Assembly: GCA_947629705.1 (NCBI GenBank)
Contig: CANREN010000001.1
Location: 62,001-126,000 of the forward strand
Origin: an uncultured Alistipes sp.
Lineage (GTDB): Bacteria > Bacteroidota > Bacteroidia > Bacteroidales > Rikenellaceae
DNA length: 64,000 bases
Reading direction: 5' to 3'
Shown one piece after another: positions 50,133-60,605 of the stretch. The translations under genes and the position numbers were made by a program. The notes beneath the pieces were generated by a model. It had not been told where the DNA came from. It did not search any database and saw nothing but the letters and a program-made list of their open reading frames with translations. Position 1 is the stretch's first letter. Each line of letters starts with the position of its first letter.

Positions 50133-50975
50133 TTATTTCAAATCCGTGATTTTCGAGAAATCCTGATCGCCGTAATCGAGGTTCTCGCCGCCCATACCCC
50201 AGATGAAGGTATAATTGTGCGTGGCAGCGGCGCTGTGGATCGACCATTCGGGCGACAGTACGGCCTGGTCGTTCTTCATCCAGATGTGGCGGGTCTCATC
50301 GACTTCGCCCATCAAGTGGCATACGGCATGCTCTTCGGGCACCTCGAAATAGAAATAGGCCTCCATGCGGCGCGAATGCACATGAGCCGGCATCGTGTTC
50401 CATACGCTGCCCGGCAGCAGCTCGGTCATTCCCATCTGCAACTGGCAGGTCGGCAGCACCTGATTGACGATCATCTTGTTGATATTGCGGTCGTTCGAAC
50501 CTTCTAACGATCCCATGTGCGCCACGACGGCATCGGCCTTGGCAACCTTCTTGTCGGGATAGTTGCAGTGGGCCGTCGTCGAGTTGAAATAGAACTTGGC
50601 CGGATGGTTCGCATCCCTGCTTTCGAAAGTAACTTCGCGATCGCCGCATCCGAGATAGAGGGCCTCCTTGTAATCGAGCTCGAAAGCCGCACCGCCTACT
50701 TTGACGATGCCGGCACCGCCGACATTGAAGACGCCCAACTCGCGACGGGTCAGGAAATAGGGCGCTTTCAACGGGTCGATGGCCTCCAATTTCAATTTTT
50801 CGTTCACCGGCATGGCGCCGCCGACGATCATGCGGTCGTACATCGAGTAGACCATGTTCACTTCATCGGCCGCGAATACTTTCCCGATCAGAAAGTCGCG
50901 GCGCAGACGGGCCGTGTCGTAATGTTTGGCATCCTCGGGATGCGCGGCATAGCGGATTTCGTAATTGGTTTTCAT
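50133..50975 (-). CDS. kduI: 5-keto-4-deoxyuronate isomerase
   Basis: 280 residues, standard KduI length. MVYSMYDRMIVGGAMPVNEKL is the family's N-terminal block; the zinc site is in PAHVHSRRMEAYFYF (His-x-His...Glu) with a further His later. It isomerises the ketouronate released from unsaturated oligogalacturonides. Its presence means the cell meets lyase-generated products although no lyase is in the window. It is driven by a promoter embedded in the 51008-51088 repeat. Confidence 0.95.
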   Translation of the reverse strand: MKTNYEIRYAAHPEDAKHYDTARLRRDFLIGKVFAADEVNMVYSMYDRMIVGGAMPVNEKLKLEAIDPLKAPYFLTRRELGVFNVGGAGIVKVGGAAFELDYKEALYLGCGDREVTFESRDANHPAKFYFNSTTAHCNYPDKKVAKADAVVAHMGSLEGSNDRNINKMIVNQVLPTCQLQMGMTELLPGSVWNTMPAHVHSRRMEAYFYFEVPEEHAVCHLMGEVDETRHIWMKNDQAVLSPEWSIHSAAATHNYTFIWGMGGENLDYGDQDFSKITDLK

Positions 50976-51007
50976 ATTTAGATTTTTGAAGCATTTTTAT
51001 CTTTATA

Positions 51008-51039
51008 CAAAGATACGAAAAGCCGAGTGCAATGCCAAA
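51008..51039 (-). promoter_or_regulatory. Promoter of kduI-kduD (inside a repeat)
   Basis: On the minus strand TTTG (51036-51039), exactly 20 bases, TATCTTTG (51008-51015), 32 bases before the kduI ATG. Both boxes belong to the interspersed repeat. Confidence 0.75.
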
Positions 51040-51088
51040 TTTATTTGCGCATTGCCGAGCGGAAGTATCTTCGACGCAGTCAAAGATA
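51008..51088 (-). repeat. Single copy of the promoter-bearing interspersed repeat
   Basis: Begins CAAAGATACGAAAAGCCGAG, as in the 6658 and 6732 units, and ends GAAGTATCTTCG followed by a second CAAAGATACG at 51081, 73 bases after the first. An internal imperfect hairpin pairs GCAATGCCAAAT with ATTTGCGCATTGC. The middle differs from the 6658 copies, while both ends are conserved. Confidence 0.8.
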
Positions 51089-51275
51089 CGAATAATCGGC
51101 GAACAATAAAACATTTGCCGGTGAATAATTCGCTTTTCGCAATCCGTTCGCCTCCGGCTCTGCAAGTTCGACCGGTTCCGATGACCCGAATCGTCCGGAT
51201 GATGACGGGAACGGAAAAATTGCGTCTCGAAAGTTAATTAGGGCACACAAAGTGAGGGAATCCGGAAAATTGAAT

Positions 51276-51283
51276 TACCTTTG
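51276..51283 (+). promoter_or_regulatory. -7 element for the pseudouridine synthase gene
   Basis: TACCTTTG, 22 bases before the ATG at 51306. No -33 TTG at the usual distance. Confidence 0.5.
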
Positions 51284-51305
51284 CCTGTCAAATCCAGTAT
51301 AGATA

Positions 51306-52604
51306 ATGAAAGACTCCAAAAACGACTCGACCTCCGCAGTTGCGCGTTTCGGTCGCGACAAACGCGTCCGTACCGTAACGGCTACGGCGGAACGTGTCGA
51401 GCGTCGTCCGCGTCCGCAGCGCGAAGCCGCCGACCCGGAACAGCCCCGCGAGCACAAGCGCAGCTCGTTCAATCCCAATTTCACCCGCGAAAACCGTCCG
51501 GCATTCGGCGAAACGCCGCGTCGTCCGTATGGAGACCGCCCTGCCTACGGCCCTCATCCGAAACGCGCCTATGGAGATCGTCCGGCCTACGGTGAAAAAT
51601 CGTACGCTCCCCGTCGCAACGAACAACGATACGACCGCAAAGAATCGCAACCGTACAACAAACCTTTCCGCACGCAGCGCTCCTACGGGAACAAACCGGC
51701 TTACGGTCCGTACAACGGCGGGCCGGACGAAGAACGGGACTTCAATCGGGAGCGCAAATTCGAAAAGAGGTTCGATTATCGAGCCCCGAAAAAGCAGGGC
51801 GGCAAATTCGGCAAGGCGCCGCGACCCGGATTCAAGCGGCACGAAGATCGGCCGGTCGTCTATCCGAAATACGATCCCGAAAAACAGACCGGTGCGATTC
51901 GTTTGAACCGGTTCATCGCCCAGTCGGGCATCTGCTCGCGCCGAGAGGCGGATGATTTCATCGCCGCAGGGGTCGTTTCGGTCAACGGAAAGGTCGTAAC
52001 CGAATTGGGCACCAAGGTGATGCCGACCGACGAAGTGCGGTTCAACGACACCCGTGTACAGGGCGAAAAAAAGGTCTATTTGGTGCTGAACAAACCCAAA
52101 GGGTATGTTACCTCGCTCGAAGACCCGCACGCCACGAAGACGGTGATGGATTTGGTCAAAGGGGCCTGTACGGAACGCATCTATCCGGTAGGGCGGCTGG
52201 ATAAGAACAGCCTCGGGCTGCTGCTGTTCACCAACGACGGAGATATGACCAAACAGCTGACGCATCCGGCCTATCAAAAGAAGAAGATCTATCAGGTAAC
52301 GCTCGACAAACCGCTGACGCGGGCCGACATGGATCGGATCGCCGAGGGGGTTACGCTGGAAGACGGCGAAATCCATGCCGACGAGATCGCCTATGTCAAG
52401 GAGAAGAAGCAGGAGATCGGCATCGAAATCCACTCGGGCCGCAACCGGATCGTGCGCCGCATCTTCGAGTTTCTCGGCTACGAAGTGAAAAAACTCGACC
52501 GTGTTTATTATGCGGGGCTGACCAAAAAGAATCTGAAGCGCGGAGCTTGGCGTTTCCTCACCGACGAGGAGGTGCAGCGTCTTAAATCCGGCCGATACGA
52601 ATAA
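51306..52604 (+). CDS. RsuA/RluB-family pseudouridine synthase with a long basic N-terminal arm
   Basis: 432 residues. About the first 190 are low-complexity and rich in Arg, Tyr, Pro and Gly, with repeated RPAYG/RAYGDRPAYG motifs and no predicted fold. An S4 RNA-binding domain starts near 198 (IRLNRFIAQSGICSRREAD), and the catalytic Asp is 299 in VGRLDKNSLGLLLFTNDGD. It converts a uridine of rRNA to pseudouridine; RluB (23S) is the likeliest subtype. Arms of this kind are common on Bacteroidota RNA-modifying enzymes and probably help hold RNA. AKR gene follows 15 bases later. Confidence 0.88.
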   Translation: MKDSKNDSTSAVARFGRDKRVRTVTATAERVERRPRPQREAADPEQPREHKRSSFNPNFTRENRPAFGETPRRPYGDRPAYGPHPKRAYGDRPAYGEKSYAPRRNEQRYDRKESQPYNKPFRTQRSYGNKPAYGPYNGGPDEERDFNRERKFEKRFDYRAPKKQGGKFGKAPRPGFKRHEDRPVVYPKYDPEKQTGAIRLNRFIAQSGICSRREADDFIAAGVVSVNGKVVTELGTKVMPTDEVRFNDTRVQGEKKVYLVLNKPKGYVTSLEDPHATKTVMDLVKGACTERIYPVGRLDKNSLGLLLFTNDGDMTKQLTHPAYQKKKIYQVTLDKPLTRADMDRIAEGVTLEDGEIHADEIAYVKEKKQEIGIEIHSGRNRIVRRIFEFLGYEVKKLDRVYYAGLTKKNLKRGAWRFLTDEEVQRLKSGRYE

Positions 52605-52619
52605 AAACTGCAATCCATC

Positions 52620-53615
52620 ATGACGGAACCTTTGTATCAAGCCGCCGCATCGCGCTACGACGCCATGCCATATCGGCGGGCCGGACGCAGCGGGGTGCTG
52701 CTGCCCGCCTTTTCGTTGGGCATGTGGCATAACTTCGGCAGCGAAGCGCTATTTTCGAACGCCCGGCGCATGGCGCATTATGCGTTCGACCACGGCATCG
52801 TCCATTTCGATCTGGCGAACAACTACGGGCCGGTCTACGGCTCGGCTGAAGAGAACTTCGGCCGGTTGATCGAACATTCTTTCCGCCCGTATCGCGATGA
52901 AATGTTCATCTCCACCAAGGCGGGCTACGACATGTGGCCCGGGCCCTACGGGAACTGGGGCTCTCGGAAGTATCTGACGGCCAGCCTCGACCAAAGTCTG
53001 CACCGCATGAAGCTCGATTACGTCGATGTATTCTATACGCACCGCTACGATCCGCAAACGCCCTTGGAGGAGACCTTGCAGACGCTGGCCGACCTCGTTC
53101 GGCAGGGCAAGACGCTCTATGTCGGCATTTCCCGTTATCCGCTCGAAGCGGCCCGCTTCGCATTCCGGTATTTAGCGGAACGGGACGTGCCGTGTCTGTT
53201 GTTTCAGGACAAATACAACCTGTTCAATCGGGAGCCCGAGAGCTCGGGCGTACTGCCGCTCGCTGCCGAGGCCGGTTCGGGATTCGTCGCTTTCTCGCCG
53301 CTGGCGCAAGGGCTCCTGACGAATCGTTATCTGAACGGCATTCCCGAGGGTTCGCGCATGTCCCGCAACGGCTTCCTGCGCAAAGAGGTGCTGACGGACG
53401 AGATGCTGTCGCGGATTCGCGGCCTCGACCGATTGGCGCAGCAACGCGGACAAACGCTGGCCGAAATGGCATTGGCCTGGCTGTTGCGCGACGGGCGGGT
53501 AACATCCGTCATCATCGGAGCCAGCTCCGTCGAGCAGATCGCCGACAATCTCCATGCATTGCAGCATCCCGATTTTTCGGCCGAGGAGCTGGCCGAAATC
53601 GCGAAATATATTTGA
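52620..53615 (+). CDS. Aldo/keto reductase (YghZ/GpR-like)
   Basis: 331 residues. AKR tetrad: DLANNYGP (Asp, Tyr), ISTKAGYDMWPGPYGNWGSRKYL (Lys) and DVFYTHRYDP (His); NADPH loop near the C-terminus (VIIGASSVEQIADNL). The MWPGPYG insert and overall length match E. coli YghZ, an L-glyceraldehyde-3-phosphate/methylglyoxal reductase. Substrate inferred from that likeness only. Ends convergent with the clostripain-like gene, nine bases apart. Confidence 0.87.
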   Translation: MTEPLYQAAASRYDAMPYRRAGRSGVLLPAFSLGMWHNFGSEALFSNARRMAHYAFDHGIVHFDLANNYGPVYGSAEENFGRLIEHSFRPYRDEMFISTKAGYDMWPGPYGNWGSRKYLTASLDQSLHRMKLDYVDVFYTHRYDPQTPLEETLQTLADLVRQGKTLYVGISRYPLEAARFAFRYLAERDVPCLLFQDKYNLFNREPESSGVLPLAAEAGSGFVAFSPLAQGLLTNRYLNGIPEGSRMSRNGFLRKEVLTDEMLSRIRGLDRLAQQRGQTLAEMALAWLLRDGRVTSVIIGASSVEQIADNLHALQHPDFSAEELAEIAKYI

Positions 53616-53624
53616 ATCGATTCG

Positions 53625-54833
53625 CTATGGCACGGCATGGGTAACCTTATACCATGCCGTTTCCTTATGCAAATCGGTGTACCGTTGCGACGGTTCGCTG
53701 GTCGTTACGCCCGAATAAGCGGCAGATTTAATCTCGATCATTCGACCATAGTTGTAGGCCGAATAGAACGAGGGAGTATGAAGCCGGCACGCTTCGGGGA
53801 AGGTTCGGTCCAACTGCTCTCTGAAGCGGGCATACCGGTTGTCATCCGCACAAATCGCCCGTATGTAATCGTTCAGATCGTAAAAAAGATGCGGAGACAT
53901 GTTTTCGTAACTTTGCAGCGCATCGGCATCGTATTCGCGCGTCGGGCCCGCATGGATTTCCGCTGCGGCAGCTGCCAGTGCATCGAGTTCGCTCGTTACG
54001 GTCAATGAAATGCAGCCCGATTGCGCATTGTCCGCGATCGTCTCCCAGTCGTTCTGGTAAAAATTCCAAAATTCCCAGCAAGCTCGGGGCAAGTCCGGTC
54101 CATCGGAAGCGAACAATCGGGGAATAATCCGATCATAGGGAAATCCGGCCCCCATGATTTCGCAGGGCGAGGCGATGATGCGGTCGACGGCATAGCGCAG
54201 ATCGTAGAGCGTCTCGATGTTGGCCATGAAACAATCGTCGAAAATCAGATAGCAGAATCGGTGGGGCAGCGATTCGAGCGCCTCGGCCAGCTGGGTGATA
54301 TCGAGCATGTGTCCCTTGTCGCCGATGCCGCGGGTCGCACGGGTAACCAACGCCCCGGGACGTGGCTGTTCGGCTCGTCCGGCGAGGGAGGCCGTAGCAT
54401 TCGGCACCCAGCCCATTCCGTGGCTGCCGATAGTCAGTCCGTAGCTGTCGGCCGGGGCGAAGCGCTGCACGTCGGTGAACAGCTCCCGCACCGAAGCCGT
54501 CGTCTCCGCACGAAAGGGTTCATAGGTTTTCAGCTCCTTGCGAACGGCTTTCTGCTGGCGGGCGTCGTATGCGATTTCGAGCAGCGTCGCCTGTTCGTGC
54601 GATTCGGGTTGGTAGCAGACCAGTATGCGGCCGTTCCGGGCGGCACCGCTCGCGACCGCCCGTTCGATTCCGTCGATATTCTGTTCGAAATAGTACAGCA
54701 GCGAGCGTCCGGGCATATAGAGCAACATCGTATGTTCGGCTAACTTCGACGGTTCGGGCGTTTCCTCTTTGCTGCACGCAGCGAAAAACAGCAGGGCGGT
54801 CAACAGCAGCCCATAAAGTCGACGGACTGTCAT
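53625..54833 (-). CDS. Clostripain-family (C11) cysteine peptidase lipoprotein
   Basis: 402 residues from the ATG at 54833, which overlaps the upstream stop as ATGA and gives a lipoprotein signal (LTALLFFAACSKEE, Cys about 21). The catalytic His is in LTIGSHGMGW and the Cys in YLIFDDCFMANIE, the C11 pair. It is likely anchored in the envelope and possibly surface-exposed. Self-cleavage, as in clostripain and PmC11, cannot be judged from sequence. The substrate is unknown. Last gene of ligA-dapA-DUF4919-C11. Confidence 0.87.
   Translation of the reverse strand: MTVRRLYGLLLTALLFFAACSKEETPEPSKLAEHTMLLYMPGRSLLYYFEQNIDGIERAVASGAARNGRILVCYQPESHEQATLLEIAYDARQQKAVRKELKTYEPFRAETTASVRELFTDVQRFAPADSYGLTIGSHGMGWVPNATASLAGRAEQPRPGALVTRATRGIGDKGHMLDITQLAEALESLPHRFCYLIFDDCFMANIETLYDLRYAVDRIIASPCEIMGAGFPYDRIIPRLFASDGPDLPRACWEFWNFYQNDWETIADNAQSGCISLTVTSELDALAAAAAEIHAGPTREYDADALQSYENMSPHLFYDLNDYIRAICADDNRYARFREQLDRTFPEACRLHTPSFYSAYNYGRMIEIKSAAYSGVTTSEPSQRYTDLHKETAWYKVTHAVP
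53632..53664 (+). terminator. Possible terminator for the AKR gene
   Basis: ACGGCATGG (53632-53640) pairs with CCATGCCGT (53652-53660), then TTTCC. It lies inside the last codons of the convergent C11 gene. Confidence 0.45.
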
Positions 54834-55567
54834 TTGTATTCGCGAGGTTTCAGATTGTTGAATTGCCATGTACGCTCTCTTTTATAGGTGTAGCCTTCGG
54901 GCTTGTTCCAATAGACCCGACTGAAGTCGAAATAGAATCCTTTGCGTTTTTTGCCCGCCACAACATAGGGTACGGCCAGCGGAACGAACTCGACCGTGCG
55001 GCTGACGATGCGGCTTTTGCCGCAGACGAGCCCTTCGGCAGCAAGCACGTCGAGCGCATGATCGAACATCAGAATATGACGCGGCGACGATTGCGACAGC
55101 CCGTCGCCCGAAGCGAGAATGGCCCGCATCACGCCGTTCATCCGGTCGAAATAGGCCTTTTCCTGCTCTTTGTCGCCCAATGCACCGCAGGCGAATGCCA
55201 TCAGATTGAGCAGTTTCGGACTGAACGGATCCTTTTTCAATGCGTCCCTGCCGACTGACAACAGCTCTTCCAGCGTACCGCGATCGGGATGATCCGGATC
55301 GATGGCGGCTGCCAGCATCAGCACCCGATCCACATGCGGATTGACCTCCAACGGCTTATAAGCCTCCTGATAGGCATAACCATAATACAGGTAGTGATAG
55401 TCTTCGTCGGTCAGGGTCGAATCGCCTCGGTCGTAACGCAACCACAAGGAGGTATAATAATGAGACGATGCGGTATCCATCGTCCGTTTGAGGATATCCC
55501 CCTCTTCGGGAACCTTCGCCGACGCCATCGCCGGCAGCAGCCAAATAAGAAACAGCCATCTGTTCAT
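54830..55567 (-). CDS. DUF4919 exported protein
   Basis: 245 residues from the ATG at 55567 (MNRWLFLIWLLPAMASA signal peptide); a TTG at 55612 would add 15 poorly fitting residues. Body features: YTSLWLRYDRGDSTLTDEDYHYLYYG, SPKLLNLMAFACGALGD with TPR-like helices, and a C-terminal FDFSRVYWNKPE. It matches the DUF4919 pattern known in Bacteroidota; no function is established. Its stop overlaps the start of the C11 peptidase, suggesting the two work together. Confidence 0.65.
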   Translation of the reverse strand: MNRWLFLIWLLPAMASAKVPEEGDILKRTMDTASSHYYTSLWLRYDRGDSTLTDEDYHYLYYGYAYQEAYKPLEVNPHVDRVLMLAAAIDPDHPDRGTLEELLSVGRDALKKDPFSPKLLNLMAFACGALGDKEQEKAYFDRMNGVMRAILASGDGLSQSSPRHILMFDHALDVLAAEGLVCGKSRIVSRTVEFVPLAVPYVVAGKKRKGFYFDFSRVYWNKPEGYTYKRERTWQFNNLKPREYK

Positions 55568-55608
55568 CTTAATAAAACGCGCAAGGTTTTCAATTAAGAA
55601 CGCTGCGA

Positions 55609-56499
55609 TCAATGCAAATCGTATTCGGCGATCAATTTTCGGAATCTATCGCGCAGGGCGTCCGACCCGGGAACCAACGGAAGCCGCATCCGGTCGCCGA
55701 TGATCCCCATCACGGAGAGCGCACACTTCACACCGACCGGATTGCCCTCGGCGAAAAGGGCTTTCACTGCTTCGGCAAGCGGGGCGAAAGCGCATTCGGC
55801 GGCATCGAAATCGCCTGCCTTGGCATAGCCGAGGCTCTGCATGAAGCGGCGGGGAAAGGCATCGACCGCCACGGAGATCACCCCGTCGCCGCCGCGCCGC
55901 ATCAGTTCGATCGCGATGCCGTCGTCGCCCGACAGCACTAAAAAATCGGAAAGACGTCCGTCGAGTATCCGCTGCATCTGGCCGATGTCGCCCGAAGCCT
56001 CCTTGATGCCGATCACGTTGTCGAAGTCGCGGGCGATGCGCAGGGTCGTTGCATCGGTCATGTTCACGCCCGAACGCCCCGGTATGTTATATAGGATGAT
56101 CGGCAGCGGCGAATGCTCCGACACGGTGCGGAAATGCTGGTACAATCCCTCCTGCGACGGTTTGTTATAATAAGGTGTAACGCTCAAGATAGCGTCGGCC
56201 CCGCGCAGGTCGAATTCATGCAGCTGGTCAAGCACCTCGGAGGTCGAATTGCCGCCGACGCCGATGACCAGCGGTACGCGGCGGGCGATGCGGTTCGTGA
56301 TGAACATGGCGATAACGGCCCGTTCGTGCAGATAGAGCGTCGGGGTTTCGGCCGTCGTGCCGAGTGCGACGATGTAGTCCACGCCACCGTCGATCACGTA
56401 ATCGATCATGCGGGCGAGCGCATCGTAATCCACCTGCCCATTGGGGGTGAAAGGGGTGATCATGGCGGCCCCTACGCCGGAAAGTTTGTGTCGTAGCAT
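55609..56499 (-). CDS. dapA: 4-hydroxy-tetrahydrodipicolinate synthase
   Basis: 296 residues, normal DapA size. TTAETPTL (a variant of the usual GTTGExxTL), SVTPYYNKPSQEGLYQHF, LYNIPGRSGVNM (catalytic Tyr) and VIGIKEASGD (Schiff-base Lys). First committed step of lysine/meso-diaminopimelate synthesis. Starts 21 bases after the ligA stop. Note TTAET in place of TTGES/T: the Gly is replaced by Ala. Confidence 0.92.
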   Translation of the reverse strand: MLRHKLSGVGAAMITPFTPNGQVDYDALARMIDYVIDGGVDYIVALGTTAETPTLYLHERAVIAMFITNRIARRVPLVIGVGGNSTSEVLDQLHEFDLRGADAILSVTPYYNKPSQEGLYQHFRTVSEHSPLPIILYNIPGRSGVNMTDATTLRIARDFDNVIGIKEASGDIGQMQRILDGRLSDFLVLSGDDGIAIELMRRGGDGVISVAVDAFPRRFMQSLGYAKAGDFDAAECAFAPLAEAVKALFAEGNPVGVKCALSVMGIIGDRMRLPLVPGSDALRDRFRKLIAEYDLH

Positions 56500-56520
56500 G
56501 GTCTGATCGTGTTTAGGTTA

Positions 56521-58665
<2,145 letters not shown>

Positions 58666-58678
58666 TTATATACGTGTG

Positions 58679-58686
58679 TAAAGGTA
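58679..58686 (-). promoter_or_regulatory. -7 element for the ligA operon
   Basis: TACCTTTA on the minus strand, 85 bases before the ATG at 58593, with TTTG at 58710-58713 (23-base spacing). Weak but the best match in the divergent gap. Confidence 0.4.
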
Positions 58687-58798
58687 CATATTTTGCGGCG
58701 AAAGACGATCAAAAACAAAAAAAATGCAAAAAAAAATCGCAGACGAAACGCTATATGCAAATTTTGCGTATAATTGCAAAAAATTTCCGAACACAGCC

Positions 58799-59137
58799 AT
58801 GACAAAGCCCAATAGGACGAAGAAGCATATCGTTGCCAGCCTGCACAATCTCTCGGCCGAATTGCAGGATGCCCTCAAAGAAAAGTATCCCTACGGTTTT
58901 ACCGATGCCATGATGCGTGTAGACAAACCGAACGGCGATTTTTTTTATGCGGTTCCTTTCGATACGGAGGAGATCGCCTATTTGGTCAAGGTCGATGTGA
59001 AGATCGATGACCATGCGGCGGAAGAGGACGAAAAGGATTACTACGACGACGATCTGAAAGGCGCCGACGATCTTCAGGACGACGGCGGTTCATCTGCCGG
59101 CGAGGCGGGCGAGACGGACGACGACATCACCATCTGA
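58799..59137 (+). CDS. Small acidic protein conserved in Bacteroidota
   Basis: 112 residues from the ATG at 58799; the open frame continues up to 58724, but the extra N-terminus (QKKIADETLYANF) does not fit. Residues 1-75 (KKHIVASLHNLSAELQDALKEKYPYGFTD, RVDKPNGDFFYAVPFDTEEIAYLVKVDVKID) form a compact domain and residues 76-112 are almost all Asp/Glu/Gly. I know similar proteins from other Bacteroidota but no function. The acidic tail resembles that of RNA-polymerase delta or other nucleic-acid mimics; that is only an analogy. Confidence 0.6.
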   Translation: MTKPNRTKKHIVASLHNLSAELQDALKEKYPYGFTDAMMRVDKPNGDFFYAVPFDTEEIAYLVKVDVKIDDHAAEEDEKDYYDDDLKGADDLQDDGGSSAGEAGETDDDITI

Positions 59138-59234
59138 TCGCGGATCGGCCCGCATTTCCGCTCTCCGATAACGGCAGCTGCGGCATTTCGAGATCCGTTT
59201 TTTCCGGAATGACGGCGAAAAACGAACGCCGGAA

Positions 59235-59266
59235 TTGGGTTTTTTCCCAAAAAATTCTTACCTTTG
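59235..59266 (+). promoter_or_regulatory. Promoter of purA
   Basis: TTG (59235-59237), 21 bases, TACCTTTG (59259-59266). It includes base 59264, where a longer open frame begins, so translation must start later, at 59309. Confidence 0.7.
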
Positions 59267-59308
59267 GCTGCAAAATCGTCTTTTGCATCCAAAAATAGAA
59301 TCGGACAG

Positions 59309-60574
59309 ATGAAAAAAGCGGACGTGATACTCGGCCTGCAATGGGGGGACGAGGGCAAAGGAAAAGTCGTGGATGTGCTGACGCCCCGTTATGAGGTCGT
59401 CGCCCGTTTCCAAGGCGGCCCCAATGCCGGCCACACATTGGAATTCGGCGGCGAGAAGTATATCCTGAGATCCATTCCGTCGGGTATCTTCCAGGGCGGA
59501 AAAACCAATGTCATCGGCAATGGGGTGGTGCTCGACGCCATCCTGTTCCGTGCCGAAGCGGAAGAGCTGGCCAAAAGCGGGCACGATTTGACCGAACAGC
59601 TCTGCATTTCGAAGAAAGCCCATTTGATCCTGCCGACGCATCGTATGCTCGATGCGGCCTACGAAGCGGCCAAGGGAAGCGCCAAAATCGGTACGACGGG
59701 CAAAGGAATCGGCCCGACCTATACGGATAAAATCAGCCGGAACGGCATGCGGGTCGGCGATCTGCTGAACCCCGATTTCAAGGCTGTCTATGCCAGAGCC
59801 AAAGCGCGGCACGAAACGATTCTCCGCAGTCTGAATTACGCCTGCGACATCGCGGAACTCGAACGCCAGTGGTTCGAGGCGGTGGAGTATCTGAAGCGAT
59901 TCCGCATCATCGACAGCGAATATTTCGTCAACGATTGTTTGAACAAGGGGCGCAGCATTCTGGCCGAAGGGGCCCAGGGGACCCTGCTCGACGTCGATTT
60001 CGGCTCTTATCCGTTCGTTACCTCGTCGAACACCGTTTGTGCGGGCGTCTGCACGGGTTTGGGCCTTGCGCCGAACCGCATCGGCGAAGTTTACGGCATT
60101 TTCAAAGCCTATTGCACGCGCGTCGGCAGCGGGCCTTTCCCGACCGAACTTTTCGACGAGACGGGCGCGGCCCTGCGCCGCATCGGCCACGAATTCGGAG
60201 CGGTTACCGGTCGTGAACGCCGCTGCGGCTGGCTCGATTTGGTCGCCTTGAAATACGCCATCATGATCAACGGCGTTACGCAGCTCATCATGATGAAATC
60301 CGACGTGATGAACGATTTCGATACCATCCGCGTGGCCACGGCCTACGACATCGGCGGTGAACGCACGACGGAATTTCCCTATACGATCACAGACGGTCTG
60401 AAACCGGTCTACACCGACTTCCCGGGGTGGAAATGCGACCTGCGGAACTGCCGCAGCTACGACGAATTTCCGCCGGCCTTCAAGCAGTATGTCGATTTCA
60501 TCGAACGCGAAACGGGCGTGCCGGTCAGAATCATTTCGGTAGGGCCCGATCGCGGAGAGACGATCGAACGATAA
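59309..60574 (+). CDS. purA: Adenylosuccinate synthetase
   Basis: 421 residues from the ATG at 59309 (MKKADVILGLQWGDEGKGKVVD). GDEGKGK P-loop, GGPNAGHT, the TTGKGIGPTYTDK block, and RVGSGPFPTEL are all family signatures. It joins IMP and aspartate using GTP on the way to AMP. The choice of start is supported by the promoter position. The ETF genes begin 31 bases later and may be partly co-transcribed. Confidence 0.97.
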   Translation: MKKADVILGLQWGDEGKGKVVDVLTPRYEVVARFQGGPNAGHTLEFGGEKYILRSIPSGIFQGGKTNVIGNGVVLDAILFRAEAEELAKSGHDLTEQLCISKKAHLILPTHRMLDAAYEAAKGSAKIGTTGKGIGPTYTDKISRNGMRVGDLLNPDFKAVYARAKARHETILRSLNYACDIAELERQWFEAVEYLKRFRIIDSEYFVNDCLNKGRSILAEGAQGTLLDVDFGSYPFVTSSNTVCAGVCTGLGLAPNRIGEVYGIFKAYCTRVGSGPFPTELFDETGAALRRIGHEFGAVTGRERRCGWLDLVALKYAIMINGVTQLIMMKSDVMNDFDTIRVATAYDIGGERTTEFPYTITDGLKPVYTDFPGWKCDLRNCRSYDEFPPAFKQYVDFIERETGVPVRIISVGPDRGETIER

Positions 60575-60605
60575 CCACGAAGATTCAATAACCAAGATAA
60601 ACAAC

